From positions 1-11,396 of the forward strand of contig JAQXNQ010000035.1 of NCBI GenBank assembly GCA_029098085.1: DNA of 11,396 bases. The letters run 5' to 3'. The notes beneath the pieces were generated by a model. It did not search any database. It was not told where the DNA came from and worked only from the letters and a program-made list of their open reading frames with translations. Made by a program: the position numbers and the translations under genes. Source of the DNA: Oscillospiraceae bacterium. Lineage in GTDB: Bacteria > Bacillota > Clostridia > Oscillospirales > Ruminococcaceae. Positions 5,439 through 11,396 of the stretch are shown here, piece by piece. Position 1 is the first letter of the stretch; every line of letters starts with the position of its first letter.

Positions 5439-5720
5439 CGCTGTGACCAAGTGCAGTAGCCCTTTCGGGGCAGCAGAGAGGACGGGTCACCGGCTGAAAG
5501 CCCGTCCGGTTTCCGAAAACAGGTGAAATTTCCCTTGTGAGCGGCGTCCCTGAGAGCGCATGGGCGGGGTAGGGGACGACGGCCGGCCGCCGTTAACGGG
5601 CAGCGAGTGTTTTCGCAGACCCCTCGGGAAGAGGGACTCTTGTTTTCTGCGGAAAAATTTGGGTGGTACCACGGAAGCCTTGAATGGCCTTCGTCCCAAT
5701 CGGGGGACGAAGGCTTTTTT
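5439..5720 (+). promoter_or_regulatory. T-box leader (tRNA-Phe responsive riboswitch)
   Basis: The region has the order of a classical T-box: a stem I with distal helix GGACGGG/CCCGTCC (5480-5486 with 5501-5507), a 3' stem I segment GGTGAAATTTCCC where TTC at 5530-5532 is the likely specifier codon for phenylalanine, and the conserved T-box sequence TTTGGGTGGTACCACGG (5658-5674). Within it TGGT (5664-5667) would pair with the ACCA end of uncharged tRNA-Phe. A terminator (5687-5720) competes with the antiterminator. Uncharged tRNA-Phe would therefore switch on pheST. The specifier identity agrees with the downstream genes. Confidence 0.93.
5687..5720 (+). terminator. T-box regulated intrinsic terminator
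   Basis: An 11-bp perfect stem (5687-5697 with 5704-5714), 6-nt loop, then six Ts (5715-5720), directly after the T-box motif and 37 nt before pheS. It is the OFF-state structure of the leader. Confidence 0.93.
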
Positions 5721-5757
5721 ATTTCTCCTCCGAAAACGGAAAGAAAGGAAATGTGTT

Positions 5758-6786
5758 ATGCGCGAACAACTGGAAAAAATCAAGCAGCAGGGTCTGGAAG
5801 CCCTGCGGGCCTGTACCGACGGAAAAGAGCTGGACGCTCTGCGGGTCAAATTCCTGGGCAAAAAGGGTGAGCTCACCGCCATCCTCAAGCAGATGGGCAA
5901 GCTCTCCGCCGAGGAGCGTCCCGTCATCGGCCAGGTGGCCAACGACGTGCGCCAGACGCTGGAGCAGGCTGTCTCCGCCCGTCTGGAGGAGCTGAAGGCC
6001 AGAGAGCTGGAGCTGAAGCTCAAACTGGAAACGTTGGACGTGACCATGCCCGGCAAGACCGCCGGGGTGGGCGGCCTGCATCCGCTGAACATCGTTCTGG
6101 ACGACCTGATCGACATCTTCCAGTCCATGGGCTTTGATGTGGTGGACGGCCCCGAGGTGGAGACCGACTACTACTGCTTCGAGGCGCTGAACGTGCCCAA
6201 GGATCATCCCGCCCGGGACATGCAGGATACCTTTTATCTGGGGGACAACCTGGTGCTGCGGACGCAGACCTCCGCTGCTCAGATCCGGGTCATGGAAAGC
6301 CGTACTCCGCCCATCCGCATCATCTGCCCCGGCCGCGTGTACCGCGCTGATGAGGTAGATGCCACCCATTCTCCCGTCTTCCATCAGGTGGAGGGCCTTG
6401 TGGTGGACAAGGGCATCACCATGTGCGATCTGAAGGGCTGCCTGGAGCAGTTTGCCCACGAGATCTACGGCCCCGAGACCCAGGTTCGGTTCCGTCCTTC
6501 CTTCTTCCCCTTCACCGAGCCCAGCGTCGAGGTGGATGTCACCTGTTCCGAATGCGGCGGCAAGGGCTGCCGGGTCTGCAAGGGTACCGGCTGGATCGAG
6601 ATTCTGGGCGCCGGCATGGTGCATCCCAATGTCCTGCGCGGCTGCGGCATCGACCCCGATGTGTATTCCGGCTTCGCCTTCGGCATCGGTCTGGACCGTC
6701 TGACCACCACCCGCTACAAGATCAGCGATATCCGCCTGCTGTTTGAAAACGACCAGCGTTTCCTGAATCAGTTCCAGGGCAGATAA
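5758..6786 (+). CDS. pheS: Phenylalanine--tRNA ligase alpha subunit
   Basis: A 342-residue class II aminoacyl-tRNA synthetase catalytic subunit. With PheT it forms the (alpha-beta)2 enzyme charging tRNA-Phe in the cytoplasm. The start at 5758 follows AAAGGA by 8 nt; the frame upstream runs through the T-box and is not coding. An N-terminal coiled-coil arm (about 1-90, with KFLGKKGELT) is followed by the catalytic domain: GLHPLN (106-111), motif 2 region RVYRADEVDATHSPVFHQVEG (193-213), PSFFPFTEPSVEVDV (247-261) and motif 3 FGIGLDRL (308-315). Four cysteines (C263, C266, C271, C274) in CSECGGKGCRVCKGTGW form the Cys-rich loop common in Firmicutes PheS. Full length and motifs are intact. It is followed 37 nt later by pheT. 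Confidence 0.98.
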   Translation: MREQLEKIKQQGLEALRACTDGKELDALRVKFLGKKGELTAILKQMGKLSAEERPVIGQVANDVRQTLEQAVSARLEELKARELELKLKLETLDVTMPGKTAGVGGLHPLNIVLDDLIDIFQSMGFDVVDGPEVETDYYCFEALNVPKDHPARDMQDTFYLGDNLVLRTQTSAAQIRVMESRTPPIRIICPGRVYRADEVDATHSPVFHQVEGLVVDKGITMCDLKGCLEQFAHEIYGPETQVRFRPSFFPFTEPSVEVDVTCSECGGKGCRVCKGTGWIEILGAGMVHPNVLRGCGIDPDVYSGFAFGIGLDRLTTTRYKISDIRLLFENDQRFLNQFQGR

Positions 6787-6823
6787 GGAAAACACCATAT
6801 TATTCAGATAAAGGAGAACGACC

Positions 6824-9220
6824 ATGAAGGTTTCTTTGAGCTGGCTGAAACGCTATGTGGACATCGACGTTTCGGTGGAAGAGCTTTGCGATAAAATGAC
6901 CATGAGCGGCTTTGAGGTGGAGGGCGTTGAGGACCTTTCCAAGTCCATGAACAACGTGGTGGCCGCCCGGATTCTCAAAATGGAGAAGCATCCCGACGCC
7001 GACAAGCTGACCGTCTGCCAGATGGATGTGGGCGGAGAGGAGCCCATCCAGATCATCACCGGCGCCGATAATATTTTCGAGGGCGCTCTGGTGCCCGCCG
7101 CCCTGCACGATTCCCATCTGCCCAACGGCGCCCATATCAAGAAGGGCAAGCTGCGGGGCCTGCCCTCCAACGGCATGATGTGCTCAGGCGAGGAGCTTTG
7201 CCTGAAGGAAGGGGATTACCCCGGTGCCGAGGTGTACGGCATCCTGATCCTGCAGGGAGACTGGAAGCCCGGCACCGATATGCGGGAGATCCTGGGCCTG
7301 AACGATGTGATCATCGATTTCTCCATCCTGTCCAACCGTCCCGACTGCAACAGCGTCCTGGGCATCGCCCGGGAGGTGGCCGTGGTGCTGGGCAAGGAGT
7401 TCCATCCCCCTGTGCCGTCCTATAAAACCGCGGGCGGTGATGTCAATGAGCACATCGCTGTGACGGTGGAGGACTACGACCTCTGCCCCCGCTATGTGGG
7501 CCGGGTGGTGAAGAATCTGCGGATCGCTCCTTCTCCCGAGTGGATGAAGCAGTGCCTGAAGGGCGCCGGCGTCCGCTCCATCAACAACATCGTGGACATC
7601 ACCAATTTTGTCATGCTGGAGACCGGCCAGCCCATGCACGCCTTTGACCTGAACCATGTGAAGGGTCATCAGATCATCGTCCGCCATGCCAAGGACAGCG
7701 AGCCCATGACCACGCTGGACGGCAAGGATCACATCCTCAGCAGCGAGATGCTGGTCATCGCCGACGCGGAGAATCCCTCCTGCCTGGCCGGCATTATGGG
7801 CGGTTTGGACAGCGAGATCGAGGACACTACCACCGATCTGTTCCTGGAGAGTGCCAAGTTCCGCCGGGACAATGTCCGCCGCACCGCCCGCAGCCTGGGC
7901 ATGCGCACCGAGTCCAGCGCCCGCTTCGAGAAGGGCGTGGACGTGATGGGCACGGCCTTTGCCATGGATCGCGCCCTGCAGCTCATTGACGAGCTGGACT
8001 GCGGCGATATTATCGACGGCGTCATCGACCGCAACAACGGTCTGCCCCAGCCCCGCACCCTGACGGTTGCCGCAGCGGATGTCTGCGCGCTGCTGGGCGT
8101 GCCGGTGCCGGAGGAGACCATCGTGGATATCCTCAATCGTCTGGAAATTGCCACGACGCTGGAAAACGGCATGCTGACCTGCGTCATTCCCTCCTTCCGG
8201 GACGACATCGAGAGCCGCGCCGACCTGTCCGAAGAGGTCATGCGGATTTACGGCTATGAGCACATCGTCTCCACCCCCATGACCGGCACCGTCATCCGGG
8301 GCCGCAAGCTGCCCGAGCGTGTCCATGGAGACACCCTGAAGAAGCTGCTCTGCGCCCAGGGTATGCGGGAAATCTCCACCTATTCCTTCATCAGCGCCAA
8401 AGCGCCCGATCAGCTGAGCCTGCCGGAGGACGACTGGCGCCGTCAGACGGTGGCGCTGCTCAATCCTCTGGGCGAGGAGTACGCCGTCATGCGCACCCAG
8501 CTGATCACCAGCATGCTGACTGTGCTGGCCACCAACGCCTCCCGCAAGATTCCGGCTGCCCGGTTCTTCGAGGTGGGCAAGCTGTTCCTGCCGAAATCTC
8601 TGCCCCTGACCGAGCAGCCCGATGAGGTGCCCGCCCTGTCCCTGGGCCTGTACGGCGAAAGCGAGGATTTCTTCACCCTCAAGGGCATTGTGGAGTCCAT
8701 CCTGAGCCGGTTCGGCGTCAAGGCCTCCTTCACCCGTTCGTCGGAGCCCTGGCTCCATCCCGGCCGTCAGGCCGCCGTGGTCACCGACGCGGGCGAGCAG
8801 ATCGCCGTGCTGGGCGAGGTGCATCCCCTGACGGCGGAGGGCTTCGGCCTGGATGGCCGGGCCTATGTGGCGGAGCTGCGGCTGCGTCCCGTTTACGCTG
8901 CCGTAGAACAGATGAAGACCATCTACCAGCCCCTGCCCAAGCATCCCGCTTCGGTGCGCGACCTGGCTCTGCTGGCCGATGCGGAGCTGCCGGTGGCGGA
9001 GATTGAAAAGGCCATCTCTTCCGCCATTCCCAGTGTGCTGGAAAAGGTTGAGCTGTTCGACGTCTATCAGGGCAAGCAGGTTCCCGAGGGCAAGAAGAGC
9101 GTGGCCTATTCCATCACCCTCCGCGCCTCCGACCGGACCCTGACCGTGGAGGAATGCGACAATGCCGTGGCCAAGGTCATGAAGGCGCTGGAGAAGATCG
9201 GCGTGACCCTGCGGCAGTAA
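6824..9220 (+). CDS. pheT: Phenylalanine--tRNA ligase beta subunit
   Basis: The 798-residue beta subunit of phenylalanyl-tRNA synthetase, responsible for editing mischarged tyrosine, tRNA binding and structural support of PheS. It begins MKVSLSWLKRYVDIDV after AAGGAG 8 nt upstream. Domains in order: EMAP-type tRNA-binding OB fold (about 40-150, with EKHPDADKL near 54-62 and SNGMMCSGEEL), B3/B4 editing domain (about 200-370, with IVDITNFVMLETGQPMHAFD and MRTESSARFEKGVD), B5 domain (about 405-475), catalytic-like core, and the C-terminal FDX-ACB anticodon-binding domain (about 701-798, YQPLPKHPASVRDLALL). Length is normal for bacteria (about 780-805). It is co-transcribed with pheS under the T-box leader; a hairpin follows 13 nt after the stop. 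Confidence 0.98.
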   Translation: MKVSLSWLKRYVDIDVSVEELCDKMTMSGFEVEGVEDLSKSMNNVVAARILKMEKHPDADKLTVCQMDVGGEEPIQIITGADNIFEGALVPAALHDSHLPNGAHIKKGKLRGLPSNGMMCSGEELCLKEGDYPGAEVYGILILQGDWKPGTDMREILGLNDVIIDFSILSNRPDCNSVLGIAREVAVVLGKEFHPPVPSYKTAGGDVNEHIAVTVEDYDLCPRYVGRVVKNLRIAPSPEWMKQCLKGAGVRSINNIVDITNFVMLETGQPMHAFDLNHVKGHQIIVRHAKDSEPMTTLDGKDHILSSEMLVIADAENPSCLAGIMGGLDSEIEDTTTDLFLESAKFRRDNVRRTARSLGMRTESSARFEKGVDVMGTAFAMDRALQLIDELDCGDIIDGVIDRNNGLPQPRTLTVAAADVCALLGVPVPEETIVDILNRLEIATTLENGMLTCVIPSFRDDIESRADLSEEVMRIYGYEHIVSTPMTGTVIRGRKLPERVHGDTLKKLLCAQGMREISTYSFISAKAPDQLSLPEDDWRRQTVALLNPLGEEYAVMRTQLITSMLTVLATNASRKIPAARFFEVGKLFLPKSLPLTEQPDEVPALSLGLYGESEDFFTLKGIVESILSRFGVKASFTRSSEPWLHPGRQAAVVTDAGEQIAVLGEVHPLTAEGFGLDGRAYVAELRLRPVYAAVEQMKTIYQPLPKHPASVRDLALLADAELPVAEIEKAISSAIPSVLEKVELFDVYQGKQVPEGKKSVAYSITLRASDRTLTVEECDNAVAKVMKALEKIGVTLRQ

Positions 9221-9233
9221 GCCGTTTCGGAGT

Positions 9234-9258
9234 CTCCGGAGGGATTTCCCCTCCGGAG
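9234..9258 (+). terminator. Hairpin after pheT, putative terminator
   Basis: A perfect 10-bp stem CTCCGGAGGG (9234-9243) with CCCTCCGGAG (9249-9258) and a 5-nt loop. No T-run follows, so it may be a weak terminator or an mRNA 3'-end stabiliser. Confidence 0.6.
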
Positions 9259-9311
9259 CAAACCGCAGCGGGCCACACAGAAAATTAACATGGATTTTGT
9301 TGCTTGTACCC

Positions 9312-9340
9312 TTGTATCCTTGGACAGTTTGCTGTATAAT
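9312..9340 (+). promoter_or_regulatory. Sigma-A-like promoter of the ireB-type gene
   Basis: TTGTAT (9312-9317), 17-bp spacer, consensus TATAAT (9335-9340). This separates the gene from pheST and yields a leader of about 88 nt. Confidence 0.8.
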
Positions 9341-9361
9341 ATCCTTAAGTGGTTTCAAAAC

Positions 9362-9405
9362 CTGGGGCCTGTCTGGCGGCAGTCCCCAGCAGGCGGTGTG
9401 CCTGC
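9362..9405 (+). other. Structured 5' leader of the ireB-type gene
   Basis: Two hairpins can form in tandem: CTGGGG (9362-9367) with CCCCAG (9384-9389), and GCAGGC (9389-9394) with GCCTGC (9400-9405). They share base 9389. No T-tract follows, so this is not a terminator. I do not recognise a known riboswitch class. Confidence 0.45.
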
Positions 9406-9434
9406 GGAGATTCTGGAAAGGGGATGAATGAACC

Positions 9435-9680
9435 ATGTATGATAAGACTGTGACATTTCCCGTGGCGGACGATAAAGAAGTGCAGATGCGGCGCATCCTT
9501 TCGGAAGTTTACGACGCACTGAAAGAGAAGGGGTACAACCCCGTCAGCCAGATCGTGGGGTACATCCTTTCGGAGGATCCGACTTATATTACGACCCACA
9601 AGAACGCCCGCAGCCTGATCCGGAACATCGACCGGGATGAGCTGCTGCAGGCCATGGTGAAGCATTATCTGTCTGAATAA
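9435..9680 (+). CDS. IreB family regulatory phosphoprotein (UPF0297/YrzL)
   Basis: An 81-residue protein matching the IreB/YrzL family along its whole length, with the hallmark segments RRILSEVYDALKEKGYNP, QIVGYILSEDPTYITTHKNA and RSLIRNIDRDELL. In Enterococcus faecalis IreB is the substrate of the PASTA Ser/Thr kinase IreK on two N-terminal threonines and affects cephalosporin resistance; here T5 and T7 in MYDKTVTF occupy comparable positions (inference). The AAAGGGG ribosome binding site ends 11 nt before the ATG, rather far. Two out-of-frame ATGs (9424 and 9428) lie between, the second opening a four-codon frame MNHV that stops across the ireB start. In Bacillus the gene sits with alaS and ruvX; here it stands alone with its own promoter and terminator. 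Confidence 0.93.
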   Translation: MYDKTVTFPVADDKEVQMRRILSEVYDALKEKGYNPVSQIVGYILSEDPTYITTHKNARSLIRNIDRDELLQAMVKHYLSE

Positions 9681-9747
9681 GCAGTCAAGCAGAAAACCGG
9701 CAGCGGCCTGTGCTTTCGGAAAGAAAGGCAGACCGCTGCAGCATGGA

Positions 9748-9795
9748 CGCCCGAACTCTGTCGCTTCCTGACTCGTTCGGGCGCTTTTGCTTTTT
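9748..9795 (+). terminator. Intrinsic terminator of the ireB-type gene
   Basis: A perfect 9-bp stem CGCCCGAAC (9748-9756) with GTTCGGGCG (9775-9783) and an 18-nt loop, then CTTTTGCTTTTT (9784-9795). An imperfect long hairpin with GCAGCGG/CCGCTGC ends (9700-9706, 9733-9739) lies just upstream. Confidence 0.8.
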
Positions 9796-9829
9796 GACGG
9801 AGCATTGCCGCAGGAGAGGAGCGTTTCAG

Positions 9830-10657
9830 ATGCCGCGTTTTGGCTTCAACATCAATTTCCGCCACACACCGGAGGACATCCTGACCATGGGTGAGAAGCT
9901 TCTGGGCACCGGTGAATTTGAGGCGATCGAGGTCACCTATTACGAGAACATGCAGGATGTGGATACTCACGCCTATAACGACGCCATCCGCCGGATCGTG
10001 GCTGCTTATCAGCCGCAGGTGGTGGTGCACATCTCTTCCTTCAACACCTCGGAGGAAAACAGTGTGCTGCGCAGCGCCATCCTCCACGAATTCCGCAACT
10101 GCTGCGCCTATACCCGGCAGCTGGGCGGCCATGAAATCGTCATGCACAGCGGCAGAGTGAAGAATTCCCTGCATGTGCCGCTGGTGCCCCACAGCTCGGT
10201 CCGGGCGGAGGATTCCTTTGACCGGGCCTGGCAGCTGTCGGTGCAGCTGTTTCGCACCTGCTGCGATATTGCCCGGGAATACGGCATCACCGTTTACACC
10301 GAAAACCTCAATGACATCAACCTGACCATCAGCTGCGAGTCGGTGGTCAGATTCGTGGAGAACATCGACCGGGAGAATCTGGACATCGTCTTTGACATCG
10401 GCCACAGTCACCGCAACGGCTGCGATATTCCTTCCGAGGTGCTGACCTGCGGCAGCCGACTGCATCACCTGCATCTGCACGATAATTTCGGCGACCGGGA
10501 TGCCCACCTGCCCATCGGCGAAGGGAACATCGATTACCGCAGCTTCTGTGAGGCTCTGCGGCAGATCGGCTATGACGGCCTTTACATGATGGAGCTTCGG
10601 TTCGGTACACCGGAGAGTCTGCTGGAATCCAAAAAACGGCTGCTGGCCTGTATGTGA
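9830..10657 (+). CDS. Sugar phosphate isomerase/epimerase family protein (AP endonuclease 2-like TIM barrel)
   Basis: A 275-residue protein of the xylose isomerase-like TIM barrel superfamily (Pfam AP_endonuc_2 type), which includes sugar epimerases, isomerases and endonuclease IV. The start at 9830 follows GGAGAGGAG by 8 nt; earlier in-frame codons run back through the ireB terminator. Candidate metal ligands typical of the fold lie at strand ends: H67 (VVVHISSF), H106 (IVMHSG), E158 (VYTENLND), D189 and H192 (FDIGHSH), H215/H217 (HLHLHDNFGDRDAHLPIGEG) and E255 (MMELRFG). The HDN...H.P.G.G.ID segment is characteristic of the sugar-acting members. The substrate cannot be inferred and there is no catabolic neighbour. 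It starts 35 nt after a terminator, and no clear promoter of its own is visible, so it may be read by terminator readthrough. A terminator follows 7 nt after its stop. Confidence 0.88.
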   Translation: MPRFGFNINFRHTPEDILTMGEKLLGTGEFEAIEVTYYENMQDVDTHAYNDAIRRIVAAYQPQVVVHISSFNTSEENSVLRSAILHEFRNCCAYTRQLGGHEIVMHSGRVKNSLHVPLVPHSSVRAEDSFDRAWQLSVQLFRTCCDIAREYGITVYTENLNDINLTISCESVVRFVENIDRENLDIVFDIGHSHRNGCDIPSEVLTCGSRLHHLHLHDNFGDRDAHLPIGEGNIDYRSFCEALRQIGYDGLYMMELRFGTPESLLESKKRLLACM

Positions 10658-10664
10658 GCATGAA

Positions 10665-10697
10665 AAACCCGGAAAGTCAGGAAGGCTTTCCGGGTTT
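10665..10697. terminator. Bidirectional intrinsic terminator
   Basis: A perfect 12-bp stem, 10665-10676 with 10686-10697, 9-nt loop. GTTTTAT follows on the plus strand and a run of Ts on the minus strand. It ends the isomerase gene and abuts the natural end (10701) of the convergent broken gene. Confidence 0.93.
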
Positions 10698-10700
10698 GTT

Positions 10701-11264
10701 TTATCGGTTTTGACTCTGCTCCGCCAGGCGCCAGCCCTCAGGGTATTTTTCCCGCATATACCGGGAAAAGGGAGTATCCGCGGTCAGCAGTCCTTATTCC
10801 GCAATGATCTCCGCAGCGCCCTGCTGAATGTGCTCCTTCAGGGCGGGGGACAGGGCTTCAAAGGGGAGAATCTCCAGTTCGCCCGCCCGCTCCCGGGCGC
10901 GGAGCTCCTCGTACAGATCGGGGATGCGGGTGCACTGCCGCACCGGCACGGGCTGCGTGCTCAGATATTCGTTGGGAATACGTCCGGGGCGGTAGTCGCC
11001 GTCCTCGCAGAGGTAGAGCCAACCCTCCTTCTGACCGTACAGCTCCCGCAGAGCGCCGGGGAAGTATTCGATGTACTGCAGAGCCTGTGGTTTTCCGTTC
11101 TTCCAGCGGTAGCCGTAGGTGTACTCAAAGTGCCGGATGCCGTACAGCAGCGCCATGGCGGGAAGGCTGCTCATACAGACGGCACATTCTCCAGTGGAAA
11201 GACGACTGACGGCGGGCTGCAGCAGCTGCAGCCCCGGGACGGGGGAGCCGTGGTAAAAATTCAT
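10701..11264 (-). pseudogene. Conserved protein of unknown function, possibly ART-fold-like, interrupted by an in-frame TAA
   Basis: The frame begins at ATG 11264 behind AGGAAAGG, 13 nt after the stop of the MBL-fold gene, and runs 156 codons to TAA at 10794-10796. Beyond that stop the same frame continues for 30 sense codons, beginning GLLTADTPFSRYMREKYPEG and ending at TAA 10701-10703, directly against the terminator. The extension reads like the C-terminus of this clostridial family (recalled: an LL..DTPFA...HFP-like ending), so the first stop looks like a nonsense change, one substitution from GAA, AAA, CAA or TAC/TAT. The N-terminus FYHGS...GLQLLQP resembles the start of small ADP-ribosyltransferase-like folds (DUF3990-type), a tentative likeness. 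A conserved middle part has IEYFPGALRELYGQKEGWLYLCE. If the first stop is authentic the product is a 156-residue protein. Sequencing error is also possible. Confidence 0.72.
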
Positions 11265-11277
11265 GTACCTTTCCTTT

Positions 11278-11396
11278 TTACAGCTCGATTTTCATTCCGT
11301 CATAGGAGACCGTGAAGCCCAGCGGCTCCAGCTTTTCGCACAGCTCCTCATGGAGCATACCGCCGTTGTGGGAGAAGTGATTGACAACGCAGAGGG
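11278..11396 (-). CDS. MBL-fold metallo-hydrolase, C-terminal end (partial)
   Basis: Minus-strand frame entering from the right edge and ending at TAA 11278-11280. The visible 38 codons read VVNHFSHNGGMLHEEL, then CEKLEPLGFTVSYDGMKIEL. The NHFSHNG and SYDGM-x-I endings are typical of metallo-beta-lactamase-fold hydrolases of the PhnP/RNase Z-like type; the histidine in NHFSH would be a late metal ligand. The metal-binding HxHxDH core would lie outside the window, so the activity is unknown. The gap to the downstream broken gene is only 13 nt, indicating one operon. Confidence 0.8.
   Translation of the reverse strand, partial: LCVVNHFSHNGGMLHEELCEKLEPLGFTVSYDGMKIEL

Noticed and set aside
5719..6825. 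368-codon minus-strand frame opposite pheS
   Set aside because: Antisense shadow with biased composition; it would also run through the T-box terminator.
7184..9496. 770-codon open frame on the minus strand opposite pheT
   Set aside because: It is a by-product of GC-rich third positions in pheT: no ribosome binding site, low-complexity G/H/Q-rich translation, no family likeness, fully antisense to a confident gene.

Overview
The window looks like ordinary core chromosome of a fairly GC-rich, spore-forming member of the Clostridia, most likely a gut Oscillospirales/Ruminococcaceae-type organism (inference). The support is a germination protease gene (gpr) divergent from rpsT as in many endospore formers, a T-box leader ahead of pheST, an IreB-family phosphoprotein, a consensus CIRCE (HrcA) operator, and consistent Firmicutes-style ribosome binding sites and promoters. 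I see no mobile-element genes, CRISPR array, rRNA or tRNA, and nothing I would call a new multi-gene system. The notable signals are smaller: a nonsense codon inside a conserved gene, a repeat-flanked double hairpin, a likely truncated glycosidase, and several structured leaders.

Layout. 1-583 (+) is the C-terminal end of a GH95-type alpha-L-fucosidase-like protein, entering from the left edge and possibly truncated. A 16-bp inverted repeat (612-652) separates it from two convergent, tandemly duplicated small heat shock protein genes (683-1601, -). Their upstream region holds a perfect CIRCE element, so this is an HrcA-repressed Hsp20 pair. Next come an NCS2/AzgA-type purine permease (1855-3273, -) and rpsT for ribosomal protein S20 (3564-3824, -), each with its own promoter and terminator. 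Divergent from rpsT is gpr (4139-4966, +), then a 68-residue protein of unknown function (5058-5264, +).

5265-5757 is a long non-coding stretch. It holds a direct repeat enclosing two strong hairpins, a good sigma-A promoter, and a T-box leader with a phenylalanine UUC specifier and an intrinsic terminator. It controls pheS (5758-6786) and pheT (6824-9220), the two subunits of phenylalanyl-tRNA synthetase. After a hairpin, a separate promoter and structured leader drive the ireB-like gene (9435-9680), followed by its own terminator and a sugar-phosphate isomerase/epimerase-like TIM-barrel gene (9830-10657). A bidirectional terminator (10665-10697) divides this from a minus-strand pair at the right edge. 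That pair is the 3' end of an MBL-fold hydrolase (11278 to the edge) and a downstream conserved gene of unknown function that carries an in-frame TAA 30 codons before its apparent natural end (10701-11264).

Functionally the window is a set of short, independently regulated housekeeping units: heat stress protection, purine uptake, ribosome assembly, spore germination, tRNA charging and kinase signalling. Almost every unit is bounded by a recognisable terminator.
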